DNA of 64,000 nt, taken from NCBI GenBank assembly GCA_026184775.1, contig JANCYW010000005.1:124001-188000 (forward strand), in the 5' to 3' direction. The stretch's first letter is position 1; every line of letters starts with the position of its first letter. The notes beneath the pieces were generated by a model. The model did not search any database. It was not told where the DNA came from and worked only from the letters and a program-made list of their open reading frames with translations. Shown piece by piece: positions 25,736 to 35,542 of the stretch. Source of the DNA: Cyanidium caldarium (Eukaryota; Rhodophyta; Bangiophyceae; Cyanidiales; Cyanidiaceae). The translations under genes and the position numbers were made by a program.

Positions 25736-27658
25736 TCAGGCGATCATCTCCAGCACCGAGTGCAGTTTGCGCAGCTCGGCGTTGGCGCGCACTTGTCGCT
25801 GCACCGCATGCTGTAGCCGCCGGAACGCCGCATCCACCTGCGCGTCTTGACCGAACGCCTCGGCGTAGCCGTCCAGCAGGCGGTGCGCCACCAGCAACAG
25901 CAGCGGTGCGTATCGCGCATCGGCCAAGTGCGAGGTGAGCAGTCGCAGCAGCGGCAGGAGCTCGGTGGGCGTGCGCCGACCCAACGCGATATCCAGCCCG
26001 TTACGCCGCCGCAGCTCCTCCAGCACGCTGACCGCCACCGCCGCATGCTCGCTCTCCAAGGCGGCGTCGAGCGCTTTGCGGTATTCGAACTTGCGCAGAT
26101 GCCGATCGTGTCGCTGCAGCTTGCGGCGATGTCGCGGCCGTCCATCGCGCGTCCGCTCGCCGAAGACTTGGTCATCTTGTGTGGCGTCGGGCGGCTGCCA
26201 CATGCCCCGCAGAAAGTAGCGCTTGGTGCCCGGTCGATACGGCCGCGTCGGGTCGTCGCGATCGAGGTGGCCTTGGGCGACGCGGGCGAACAGCGCGTCG
26301 ACCTCGGCCTCGGGTGATGCCGTGATCGCCGCCGCGCCGCGCGTCTGTCGCCGCAGATCCACCGTGCCGTCCACCAAGGCAGCCGCCAAGGAAGTGCCAT
26401 CAGGCGATATCGCCACCGACCGAATGCCGCTGGGCAACGTCAACGTGTGTAGCCAGCTCAGTTGCGCCCAGTCATACACTTGGATGGTGCAATCGAGTGA
26501 GCCCGACAACAGCCGCTGCTTGCTCTCGTCCACGCACAGACTCATCACCGCCTTGCTGTGACTCGAAAGCGAGGCCACCACGCCCGCATCCGCCGCCTCG
26601 TCGCCGCGACCGCCGCGTACCACATCCCAGATGCGCACCAGCGGACCACCAGCCGATGCCGCCAGCGCACCGTCGCCGCCCGGCAGGAAACACACGTCGT
26701 CCACCTGGTCGGCCGTCGAGTGCTCCAGTTGGCGCACTGGCGTGCCGGATCCCGCCCGCAGGTCAAACAGCCGCACCCGACGGTCGTAACAACCGGTGAG
26801 CCATAAATGGGGCGCTGTGGCACACGACGCCTGCGCCCGCACATACTCCGGATGCGGTATTCGCAGCAGACACTTTTCGGCGGGCAGATCCCACACCCGT
26901 ACGCTCCGGTCATCCGACGCGGACACCACTCGCAGCTTGTCCACGGTGAAGCGCACATTTCGCACGGCGCTATCAGGCAGGGCGCTCGGTGAGGCCACTC
27001 GGCCTCCAGCGCTCCCCGACGGTTAGTTCGCGTTCGTCCGTCCGTCCGTCCGTTCGTCTCTCCATCTGCCGTCTGCCAAGAGTACGACGTCGCCAGGGCG
27101 TGCGCATCGGCGCTGGTCGCTCAGTTAGGAGCGAAAGACATTTGGCTTGGAAAAGAACGGTATCGTCATACAATCACCGTGCGTCGGCCTCGATATGAAG
27201 GAAATCTCCTCTCATCCTATCGTGACCCGCGCGCGACGCCACTCGCCCTGGCCTCGTATTCCCCTCTCGCTCATCAACATCAGCACTTACCCCGTATGCC
27301 CCTCCAGCACGCGCAGCAACGATCGCCCGACGGCGTCGTGTACCTGCACCGCGCCGCCGTCGGTGCCCAGCACCAACAGTCGGCCGTCGCCGCGGTATCG
27401 CCCACTGTACGCAGTACCCCGCACGCGAGAAATGACACTTCCCCATTGTCCGGTACGTGCACTCCATAGCGCCACTCGCGCGGCACACGTCACTGCCAGG
27501 TCGTGCGGCGGCAGCGGTGCAAACTCCACCGTGTTCGGCGCCGTGCCCACCGGTGTCACCCGCACCGGACGGTACGCCAACCAACGTCGCGCCTCTGCCG
27601 TCGTCCGCAGCGGCAGCGGTGCATACTGCTCTATTCGAGTCGGCCGAAAGTCCTCCAT
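25736..27658 (-). CDS. UTP15: UTP15, t-UTP subunit of the SSU processome (two exons)
   Basis: A 547-residue protein in two exons: 27658-27291 and 27011-25736. Exon 1 begins MEDFRPTRIEQYAPLP and reaches LRVLEGHTG. Joining across the 279-bp intron keeps frame through a split Gly codon, then AGGRVASPSALPDS, and continues the WD40 propeller: RFTVDKLRVVSASDDRSVRV, then SGSLDCTIQVYDW. The UTP15-specific C-terminal helical domain ends ANAELRKLHSVLEMIA. The protein acts in the nucleolus on pre-18S rRNA processing and rDNA transcription. Exon 2 alone has only a GTG at 26998 as apparent start, which confirms that it is not a separate gene. Confidence 0.93.
27012..27290 (-). other. Spliceosomal intron in UTP15
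   Basis: The donor GG|GTAAGTGCTG begins at 27290. A perfect ACTAAC branch site lies at 27027-27022, followed by acceptor GGGGAG ending at 27012, 9 nt after the branch motif. The length is 279 nt. Exon frame is preserved exactly and splits a Gly codon 2+1. Confidence 0.9.
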
Positions 27659-27945
27659 GGATGGGAGGAGGAGGGTGAGACGCGCGGTGACGAGTTTGGC
27701 GGAAGGGGAGCGCGTCGCCCGAATGGGGCGGCGATGGAAATGCGGAGGATGGACCCGTGTGGCTGAACACGCACGACAGAGAACGGGAGGAATGCAACCG
27801 AGACAACAAGGGCAGTGTTGGGAGCGTCAAGCCAGACAGTCGCAGCAGGTACAGCGGTCGGTTTATGGGCGATTCGAGAACAACTCCTTGTGCCTGTCTA
27901 GCGTCACCCGAGCACGTTGCTACCCTCTCCTCTCTTCATGGCTCA

Positions 27946-28656
27946 TCAGGGCACGGCACCGGGGTGCCGCAGCAGCAATCGCCTCGGCGCGGTCGCCATG
28001 GACGAGCGCGCGCTGCCGGGCGTGCCATTCGCATGGGCCATCGTTGCCTCTCCGGTGTGACGATCCGCGCTCGCATTCACCACGCCCTCATCTCCCACTT
28101 CCTCTTCCTCTTCCTCTAGAGCATGTAGCCCCTCGAGCACGTTCTTCAGCACCGGTCGCAACGTGGCCAACTCCATCGCCCCGATGCCGTTCAACTTGAT
28201 CATATCGCTGTGCTGAATATCCTGCAGACCGCGCCGTAGCTTGCCCTGCCGCATCCCCAACAAGTTCTCCAGACACGCCCGCACGCGCGCCGCATCCGCC
28301 ACATCGTCCGCAGCGCCCTCCAGGAGCAGCGTGGCCACCTCCTCGAAGCGGAACGGCATCGCCGTCAACACCCGCGACTCCCGCTCCGCCTCAAACTGCC
28401 GCTCCAACCACTCCACCGTCAACCAAACCGGTGCCCGCACCCGACAATATCCCGACCGTCGCAGCGCCAGCGCCACCCACAGCGGTACCAGCGCCGTCTC
28501 CGGAGGCAGCAGCGGCCCAAAGTCGCCCGCGATCAGATGCAACACCGGAACCGACACCCGCGGCTCGATCCATATCAACACGTCCTCCGCACTATACTCC
28601 AACTCGGACAGCGTCGGTCCTCGTGTCAACATACGCTCCCCCACCAACTCGCTCAT
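27946..28656 (-). CDS. PSF2: GINS complex subunit Psf2
   Basis: 236 residues. GINS joins Cdc45 and Mcm2-7 to form the replicative CMG helicase in the nucleus. The Psf2 signature is clear: LVPLWVALALRRSGYCRVRA, APVWLTVEWLERQFEAERES, PFRFEEVATLLLEGAADDV, then LRRGLQDIQ and IKLNGIGAMELATLRPVL. The family's usual length is 185-210. The excess is a C-terminal tail with an EEEEEE run and a low-complexity Ser/Arg end. It is divergent from SEC24 across 192 bp, likely sharing a promoter. Confidence 0.95.
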   Translation of the reverse strand: MSELVGERMLTRGPTLSELEYSAEDVLIWIEPRVSVPVLHLIAGDFGPLLPPETALVPLWVALALRRSGYCRVRAPVWLTVEWLERQFEAERESRVLTAMPFRFEEVATLLLEGAADDVADAARVRACLENLLGMRQGKLRRGLQDIQHSDMIKLNGIGAMELATLRPVLKNVLEGLHALEEEEEEVGDEGVVNASADRHTGEATMAHANGTPGSARSSMATAPRRLLLRHPGAVP

Positions 28657-28848
28657 CTTTCACGAGGCACTCGATCTCATGGAGCGCTCCCCGCGGCGAG
28701 TCCCACGCGACCCGCACACATCGCGGCGCGCGCGCCTTTTCGCGCCGCGCATTCCATCGCGCCGGGCCACTTTCGACGCTGCACGACAGCGTACGAGAGC
28801 AACCACACCCGAGTCGAGTGCCGCGTCGGGTGCCGCGTCGGGTGCGCT

Positions 28849-31836
28849 ATGGAGCGGGCACCGCCGGGACACTGGGGACAGCCGCATAGGGCACCGGCGC
28901 CGCCCCAGCCGCCACCGCCGTACCGAGGTAATCTGAACGGCATGGCGTCGTACGGAGCGCCGGGGCACGCGGCGCCCGCGGGAACCGCTGCCGGGCCGGT
29001 GGGGGCGTGGTCGGGAGCGCCGCCGCCTCCCCCAGAGGCGTATCAGGCGCCACCGCAGTACAGAGGGTATCCGGCGCCTACGGATGCTTGGGGTGGGGCG
29101 CCGACGACACCGGTGGCCGTGTCCACGGCCGCATCGGCGATGCCGTCGTCCGGCTCCGGCCGCCTCAGCTCCAGCGACGTGCCGCGGCCGGCGGCGTTGG
29201 AGGAGGAGAACGCCGGCAAGCCGCGCACGGTCATCGCTAGCCGGTTCGCGTGCGGCGGCCGGACGCTGCCGGATCCGGTCAGCCTGCCGCTGTCCACCGC
29301 CGAGGTGGTTGAGTCGTATCAAGTGGATATGGGCAACGCGCGACCGCGATACCTCCGCCTCACCGTCGGCAGCATACCGCACACACCCGATCTGCTGCGT
29401 ACTTGCGGCGTGCCGTTGGCGCTGGTCACGGCGCCTTTTGCGGACCGCCCCGACGAACCGCCGGTGCCGGTGGTGTCTGCCGAGGAGCGCGGCCCGCAGC
29501 GCTGCGGCCGCTGCAAGGCGTACCTGAACCCGGGCGTGCTGTTCGTGGACGCTGGCCGCTCCTTTGTGTGCAACCTGTGCCACCACTGGAATGCGGTGGA
29601 TGTGGAGAGGTACGTGCCGCTGGATGCGGCCACCGGTTTGCCGGTGGATTATCAGCAGCGCCTGGAGCTGCAGTACGGCTCGGTGGAGTATGTGGTGCCC
29701 GCCACCGACTATTGCGAGAACGAGCGCACCGCCACGCCGGCGTTGGTGTTGGTGCTGGATGCGCGCTGCATCGAAGTGCTCACCGACTCGCAGTGGCTGT
29801 CGGCCGAGTGGCTGGCGGCGGTGGCCGAACAGCGCCTCCGTCTGGGGTTCGTGTTGTGCGGGGGGAGTGCGTTGCGTTTCTACCAGGTGACCGCGCCGGG
29901 ACGCATTGAGGAGCGGCTGGTGCCCGATTTGAACGACGCCTTCGCCCCGATGGGTGCGGACACCTTGCTACAGGGCGAGCAGCTGTCGCAGCTGCAGGCG
30001 GCGGTGGCGTACGCTGCCGGTCAGACGTGGATGCACGCCGAGGGCAACGCCGCCGGCTCGAGCTGTGTGGCCGGCATTTTGGCGGCGGCCGATATGTTGC
30101 GGGGCGTGGGCGGCGGCAAAGTGTTGGCAGTGTGCGCGGCGCTGCCCGGTCACCCGAGCGAGGCGTACGCGCTGCGGGATCGTTGGCAGGGCGGCATGGA
30201 CGCAGGTGCTGCAGCATCGGGCAAGCCCAAGAGCGAGGTGGAACGCGAACGCGCGCTGCTGCAGGCGGCCGCACCGGCATATCGGCAGCTGGGCACGCAG
30301 CTGGCGGATGCACAGGTGAGCGTGGATCTGTTCCTGTTCGCGGCGGATGCCCCGGGCGCCCCGCCGATGGCCACCCCGCCGCCGTACTTTGATGTGGCCA
30401 CGGTGTCGCAGTTGCCGCTGGCCTGTGGCGGTCGCGTCCGCTACTATCCGCACAGCGGCGATGTGGCGGCGGTGCGACGCGATCTGGTGCAGGCGGTGTG
30501 TTCAGTGCGCGCGTTCGAGGCGGTGCTGCGGGTGCGCAGCTCGCCGGGGATCTCCCCCGAGGAGCATCTGGGCAGTTTCCGCCCGATGACCACCGGCCGC
30601 AAGGACGTACGTCTGCCGGTGATGCACACCGACTCGACGCTGGCGGTGGCCATCGCTTACGACAGCGGCTCCGGCATTGCGGAGCACCCGGTGTGGGGGG
30701 CGTCGGCGACAAGCGGAAGTGGTGGTGCCTGGCGCCGGTCCGGGTTGTTGGGCGGCAACAACAACAACAGTGGTGAGCAGGCCTCGCCGGCCATTGCCTA
30801 CGTGCAGGTGGCGGTGCTGTTCACCTGTCCCACCGATGGCACCCGGCGCGTGCGCGTACACACGCTGGCGGTGCCCAGCACGCGCCTGCTGAACCAGGTG
30901 TTTCGCACCATCGACGCGTCCAGCGTGTTGTGTTGGGTGGCGCGCCATGCGGCCCGGAGCCTGCTGCAGGGCGCGGTGTGGTCCAATGTGCGCGACAGCG
31001 TCGTGGAGCGGTGTGTGGAGATGCTGTACGTTTATCGGCGATACTGTGCGTCGCGGTCGTCCAGCGGACAGCTGATCCTGCCCGAGGCGCTCAAGTTTTT
31101 TCCGCTGTACGTGTTGGGGCTGCTGAAATCGGCGGCGTTGCGGGCGGCGGCCACGGCGCCGGACGAGCGCGCCTACCGCCTCGCCGCCGTGCTGAGCGGT
31201 AGTGTGGAGACGGTGCTGGCGACGGCGCATCCGCGCATGATGGCAGTGCCGGGCGCGGCGGAGGGGAATGCGGCGGTGCCGCTCTCCCGCGCACCAGGCG
31301 GCGAGCTGCCGCTGGGCCGTCCCGAGGAGCCCGACCCCGCCGACACGTACGGGATGGCGACGAATACCACGGCGGCGCAACGTATCACCGTGCCCGACGG
31401 CGATGTGCGCCTGCCGCCGACGCAACCGCTGAGCAGCGAGCGCCTGCGACCCGAGACGGTGTGGCTGATCGAGGACGGCTGGCGGTGTCTGGTGTGGGTC
31501 GGCGAACAGGCTGCCGCCGGCGCCTCGCCGATGAATGGCGCCGCGACCCCCTATGACGGCAGTTTTGGTCATGCATCCGTCCCACTGCCTCCCGTCATGA
31601 TGGAGCGGCTGTTCCGCGAACGCCCCGGCCTCTTATCGCCCCTACAAGTACACCGCCACGCACCACTGGAACCGCTGTTCCACGCGCTGCTGATCGAAGA
31701 CCGCGGCGGCAACGCACCCAGCTACGTCGAGTTTCTGGTCAGCGTGCACAAAATGGTGCAGAAGAAGATCGCCTCCAGCGAGGCCGAGCGCCAACATCGC
31801 ACGATGGCCGAATGGGACTGGGCGCACACCTATTAG
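28849..31836 (+). CDS. SEC24: COPII coat subunit Sec24
   Basis: 995 residues from MERAPPGHWGQPHRAP (28849). Sec24 forms the inner COPII coat with Sec23 and captures cargo at ER exit sites. The Pro/Gly/Ala-rich N-terminus (residues 1-100) is typical. The zinc ribbon at about residue 217 is CGRCKAYLNP to CNLC; then YGSVEYVVP opens the trunk domain (VLVLDARCIEV), followed by beta-sandwich, helical and gelsolin-like domains, ending YVEFLVSVHKMVQKKI. Two low-complexity inserts (GGNNNNSGEQ near residue 640; Pro/Gly-rich near 800) are lineage-specific. A 12-bp direct repeat lies just before the ATG (about 28820-28843). Confidence 0.95.
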   Translation: MERAPPGHWGQPHRAPAPPQPPPPYRGNLNGMASYGAPGHAAPAGTAAGPVGAWSGAPPPPPEAYQAPPQYRGYPAPTDAWGGAPTTPVAVSTAASAMPSSGSGRLSSSDVPRPAALEEENAGKPRTVIASRFACGGRTLPDPVSLPLSTAEVVESYQVDMGNARPRYLRLTVGSIPHTPDLLRTCGVPLALVTAPFADRPDEPPVPVVSAEERGPQRCGRCKAYLNPGVLFVDAGRSFVCNLCHHWNAVDVERYVPLDAATGLPVDYQQRLELQYGSVEYVVPATDYCENERTATPALVLVLDARCIEVLTDSQWLSAEWLAAVAEQRLRLGFVLCGGSALRFYQVTAPGRIEERLVPDLNDAFAPMGADTLLQGEQLSQLQAAVAYAAGQTWMHAEGNAAGSSCVAGILAAADMLRGVGGGKVLAVCAALPGHPSEAYALRDRWQGGMDAGAAASGKPKSEVERERALLQAAAPAYRQLGTQLADAQVSVDLFLFAADAPGAPPMATPPPYFDVATVSQLPLACGGRVRYYPHSGDVAAVRRDLVQAVCSVRAFEAVLRVRSSPGISPEEHLGSFRPMTTGRKDVRLPVMHTDSTLAVAIAYDSGSGIAEHPVWGASATSGSGGAWRRSGLLGGNNNNSGEQASPAIAYVQVAVLFTCPTDGTRRVRVHTLAVPSTRLLNQVFRTIDASSVLCWVARHAARSLLQGAVWSNVRDSVVERCVEMLYVYRRYCASRSSSGQLILPEALKFFPLYVLGLLKSAALRAAATAPDERAYRLAAVLSGSVETVLATAHPRMMAVPGAAEGNAAVPLSRAPGGELPLGRPEEPDPADTYGMATNTTAAQRITVPDGDVRLPPTQPLSSERLRPETVWLIEDGWRCLVWVGEQAAAGASPMNGAATPYDGSFGHASVPLPPVMMERLFRERPGLLSPLQVHRHAPLEPLFHALLIEDRGGNAPSYVEFLVSVHKMVQKKIASSEAERQHRTMAEWDWAHTY

Positions 31837-32114
31837 ATGAGGATGAGTAGTGAGTGGGAAGTGTGTCGATATGCGTAAACCGTGGTGGAGCATAGGAGTA
31901 CGCCTCTCGATAAGCACGGTGGACCCCACGGAGGCATACAATACGAGGGCGGTGTATGGCACGCCGCGTGCGCACCTCTCTTCCGCTCGCTGGCTGTCCC
32001 GCAGACGGGCGCGCATCGGATCGGCGGCGGGACGCGTCGATTCGCTCACGCGCCCTCCCAGGACGGCTTCTCGGCGGTCGGCGACGCCCTTCATGCGGTC
32101 GTGGGAATAGCACA

Positions 32115-35100
32115 ATGCGTCCCGTTTACGGACCCCAACGTCCAGTGTCGATCGACGTGGAGCGCGGTGTATCCCCGCTAATATCTCCGCTCTTCGGAGT
32201 GGATGCCGACCGTCTGGCGGCCGCCATCCGCGAGCGCGACCACCGGGCTCTCGTCGGATGGGGCGGTGTGGACGGTCTGTCCAAACGACTGCACACCGAC
32301 GGCTGTGCCGGGCTGTGCACGCGCTCCGATAACAGCACCGCGTTGTGGGATGCTTCTCGTCGGGAACACTTTGGCGAGAACCGCTTTCGGTACCCGGCGC
32401 CGAAGCCGTTCTGGCGCCTGTGCTGGGAGGCGTGGAATGACCTCATCCTCATGGTGCTGACTGCGGCCGCGGTGCTCAGTTTGGTGCTGGGCTTCAGCTT
32501 GCCCAGCGAGCGGGAGCAGTATGGGTATTTGGAGGGGTGCGCGATACTGGCGGTGGTGGTGTTTATCGTGGTGCTGCAGGCGAGCATCCACGCGCAGAAG
32601 GAGCGGCGGTTCCGCTCGCTCAGCGCCGTCCGAGACGCCTACGCAGTGACGGTGGTGCGCGACGGTCAGCCGCTGGCGGTGCCTGCCGATCAGCTGCTGG
32701 TGGGCGATGTGGTGAAAGTGAGCGCCGGGGAGCGCGTTCCGGCGGATGGCGTGCTGTTGCACGGTTGCGACGTGCGCTGCGACGAGTCGGCCATGACCGG
32801 CGAGTCGGAGGAAATGCCCAAGACGCCGCTGTCGGAGGGAACCTTCGGTAACACCGACCAATCATCTCCGGCGAGCGACGCGTTCCTGCTGTCTGGCACC
32901 GTGGTCACAGGCGGCGTCGGATACGTGCTGGTGTTGGCGGTAGGCGCGCGCTCACAGTGGGGTCAGATTCTGTCCACCCTCATCACCGCGCCGGAAGACA
33001 CCGCGCTACAGGTGCGACTGGACCGGTTGGCGCGACATATCGGTTACGTCGGATTGGTGTTTGCCGGGCTGGTGCTGATAGTGCTGCTGCTGCGCTGGAT
33101 CGTATCGTCGGCGCGGAGCGGTCACTGGGATGGTATACAAGTGCTGAACATGGTCGTCGCGGCGCTGGCCATCCTGGTGGTGGCCATTCCCGAGGGACTG
33201 CCGCTGGCGGTGACACTGAGCTTGGCGTTTGCCATGCGGCAGATGATGAAGGATCACAATCTTGTGCGGCGGTTGGAGGCGTGCGAGATCATGGGATCGG
33301 CCACACAGCTGAATGTGGACAAGACCGGCACCATGACCGCCAACCGCATGACCGTCATGGAGGCCTATTTAGCGGGTGCATCGTTGGAGTCGTCGTCGTC
33401 GTCGTCGTCGTCGGAGGCGGTGAGCGCGGCGTACCGGGAGCGCCTAGCGGTGTCGGTGGCGGTCAACTCGCAGGCGGAGCTGCATTGGCGGGCAGACGGC
33501 GTGGTGGAGTATCTCGGCAACCGCACCGAGTGTGCCCTGCTGCAGTGGCTGCAGCAACGATTCGGTGCGGATTATCGGGCGCTGCGCGAGCAGCATGTCG
33601 CGGGCACGGTGCACGGATTCGACAGCACCCGCAAATGCATGAGCAGTGTGGAGCGTGTGGAGGAGCGTGAACACCATCCCAAGATATGTCGGGTGTACTG
33701 CAAAGGCGCCCCGGAGGTGTTGTTGTCGCAATGCGTGTCTGAGATGGAGGCGGCGTCGGGGACGGTGCGCCCGCTCTCGGCCGCGTCCCGCGATGTTTAT
33801 CGACAGGCCGTCGCGACGTATGGCGAGCGCGGATGGCGCACGCTGCTGCTGGCGTACCGGGAAGTGCCTGCGGATGCCGACGGCTGGACGGCGGCGGCGC
33901 TGGAGACGCAGCTGACGGTGTTGGCGGTGGTGGGCATCGAGGACCCGTTGCGGCCGGAGACGGCTGCGGCCGTGCAGCTCTTGCGGCAGGCGGGCGTGAC
34001 GGTGCGGATGGTGACCGGCGATCATGTGGACACTGCGCGCCGGATCGCCCGGGAGAGTGGCCTGTTGGAGGGCGTGGCGGCGGAAGGCGAGGCCGCGGCG
34101 GTGATGGAGGGCGCGGCGCTGCGCCAGCTGCCGCCATCGGAGTTGCTGCAGGTGGTGAACCGCTTGCGGGTAGTCGCGCGGGCCACGCCCCAGGATAAGC
34201 TGTTGTTGGTGCAGGCGCAGCGGCAGTTGGGCGAGGTAGTGGCGGTGACCGGCGACGGCACCAACGACGCGCCCGCGCTCAAAGCGGCCGACGTCGGGTT
34301 CGGTATGGGCATCTGCGGTACCGAGGTGGCCAAGGAGGCCAGCGATATCATCATCCTAGACGATCGGTTGAGCTCGATGGCGGCGGCGGTGCTGTGGGGC
34401 CGCAACGTGTACGACAGCGTGCGCAAGTTCCTCCAATTCCAACTGAGTGTGAATGTGGTGGCGGTGGCGCTGGATTTTGTGGGTGCGTGCGCCGGTGAGG
34501 CGCAGCTGCCGCTGTCGGCAGTGCCGCTGCTCTGGGTGAACATGATTATGGACTCGCTGGGGGCGCTGGCGCTGGCCACCGAACCGCCGCGGCCAGAGCT
34601 GATGCATCGGCGGCCGTTCGGACGGTATGCGCCGCTGGTGAACCGAGCCATGTGGCGCAATGTGATCGGGGTGTCGGCGTATCAGTTGGCAGTGTCGTTG
34701 GTGCTGTTGTTTGCGGGTGTCGCCCTATTCGACATCCCGTGTTCGGGGCGTAGTGACGTCGCCTCCGATGCGCCGTGCAGCGGGCAGGCGCTGCAACGCA
34801 ACGGCATCATCTTCAACGTGTTCGTGTTCATGCAGTGGTTTGCCGAGGTGAACAGCCGGCGCGTGGAGGAGCGCGATGTGTTCTCGCGGCTGCACCGCTC
34901 GCCGATATTCGTGGCGGTGTTGGCGTTCACCGCCGCCATGCAGGTGGTGCTGGTGGAGGGTGTCGGGCGCACCGCCGTTGGCCAATCCATCGGCATTGTG
35001 CCTTTGAACTGGGTGCAGTGGCTGGCGAGCGTGGCGCTGGGCGCGTTGGTGTTGCCGGTGGGATGGGCGGTGCGCTGGTGGCCCCTGCGCTGGACGCCGG

Positions 35101-35537
35101 GCCGCAACGACTACCAGGAGAGCACCGAGGAGCGCCCGCTGGTGGAGGACATCTACCGGGTGCCGAAGAGTGAGCGCCACTTTGTGAAGGCGAGCGCTGG
35201 ACACATTCGGCCGCGGCCACCGCGGCCGTTCGAGGCGTATGCGGCGTTGTCGTCGCCCTCGGTGCAGCGGTTGCGCCGGCTGCGGGTATTTGTGCACGCC
35301 ACCGTCGCGCTGCAGCGTATGCAGCGCGCCAGCCGAGGGCGTTCGGCGAGGTCGCCCCAGCAGGAGAAAGCGGCAGCAGCGCGGTATCGGGCGCGGCGCC
35401 GGATGCGCAGCCGCCTCTGGGCGTTGATCGGCGTGTTGCGTCTGGAGCGCAGCGTGTCCTATCGGGCGGTAACCGTCACCGACGAGGTGGAGGAGATCGT
35501 CGAGCGGCACAGCGGCTCGCACGGCAAGCACGTCTGA
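32115..35537 (+). CDS. Plasma-membrane-type Ca2+ ATPase (P-type IIB)
   Basis: 1140 residues from MRPVYGPQRPVSIDVE (32115). It exports Ca2+ using ATP. P-type landmarks are TGESEE (actuator), AIPEGLPLAVTLSLAF (M4 ion site), catalytic Asp402 in DKTGTMTANRMTV, KGAPEVLL (nucleotide domain) and TGDGTNDAPALKAADVG. Ten membrane helices follow the usual order. An 8-Ser run lies in the nucleotide-binding domain. The C-terminal 120 residues are cytosolic and strongly basic with amphipathic helices (VQRLRRLRVFVHATVALQRM), as in calmodulin-regulated PMCAs. The start is also supported by the lack of motifs upstream. It ends 5 bp from TFB5. Confidence 0.95.
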   Translation: MRPVYGPQRPVSIDVERGVSPLISPLFGVDADRLAAAIRERDHRALVGWGGVDGLSKRLHTDGCAGLCTRSDNSTALWDASRREHFGENRFRYPAPKPFWRLCWEAWNDLILMVLTAAAVLSLVLGFSLPSEREQYGYLEGCAILAVVVFIVVLQASIHAQKERRFRSLSAVRDAYAVTVVRDGQPLAVPADQLLVGDVVKVSAGERVPADGVLLHGCDVRCDESAMTGESEEMPKTPLSEGTFGNTDQSSPASDAFLLSGTVVTGGVGYVLVLAVGARSQWGQILSTLITAPEDTALQVRLDRLARHIGYVGLVFAGLVLIVLLLRWIVSSARSGHWDGIQVLNMVVAALAILVVAIPEGLPLAVTLSLAFAMRQMMKDHNLVRRLEACEIMGSATQLNVDKTGTMTANRMTVMEAYLAGASLESSSSSSSSEAVSAAYRERLAVSVAVNSQAELHWRADGVVEYLGNRTECALLQWLQQRFGADYRALREQHVAGTVHGFDSTRKCMSSVERVEEREHHPKICRVYCKGAPEVLLSQCVSEMEAASGTVRPLSAASRDVYRQAVATYGERGWRTLLLAYREVPADADGWTAAALETQLTVLAVVGIEDPLRPETAAAVQLLRQAGVTVRMVTGDHVDTARRIARESGLLEGVAAEGEAAAVMEGAALRQLPPSELLQVVNRLRVVARATPQDKLLLVQAQRQLGEVVAVTGDGTNDAPALKAADVGFGMGICGTEVAKEASDIIILDDRLSSMAAAVLWGRNVYDSVRKFLQFQLSVNVVAVALDFVGACAGEAQLPLSAVPLLWVNMIMDSLGALALATEPPRPELMHRRPFGRYAPLVNRAMWRNVIGVSAYQLAVSLVLLFAGVALFDIPCSGRSDVASDAPCSGQALQRNGIIFNVFVFMQWFAEVNSRRVEERDVFSRLHRSPIFVAVLAFTAAMQVVLVEGVGRTAVGQSIGIVPLNWVQWLASVALGALVLPVGWAVRWWPLRWTPGRNDYQESTEERPLVEDIYRVPKSERHFVKASAGHIRPRPPRPFEAYAALSSPSVQRLRRLRVFVHATVALQRMQRASRGRSARSPQQEKAAAARYRARRRMRSRLWALIGVLRLERSVSYRAVTVTDEVEEIVERHSGSHGKHV
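33390..33413 (+). repeat. TCG trinucleotide repeat inside the Ca-ATPase
   Basis: Eight tandem TCG codons encode eight Ser residues in the nucleotide-binding domain. It is frame-neutral and likely length-polymorphic. Confidence 0.9.
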
Positions 35538-35542
35538 GCGAC

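Noticed and set aside
25736-26998. Treating the UTP15 second exon as a complete gene starting at 26998
   Set aside because: The apparent start is GTG, and the frame lacks the N-terminal UTP15 block, which is found in the upstream exon with matching splice signals.
28660-29586. 308-codon minus-strand frame under the start of SEC24
   Set aside because: His/Arg/Ala-rich shadow of the SEC24 N-terminus; no conserved motif.
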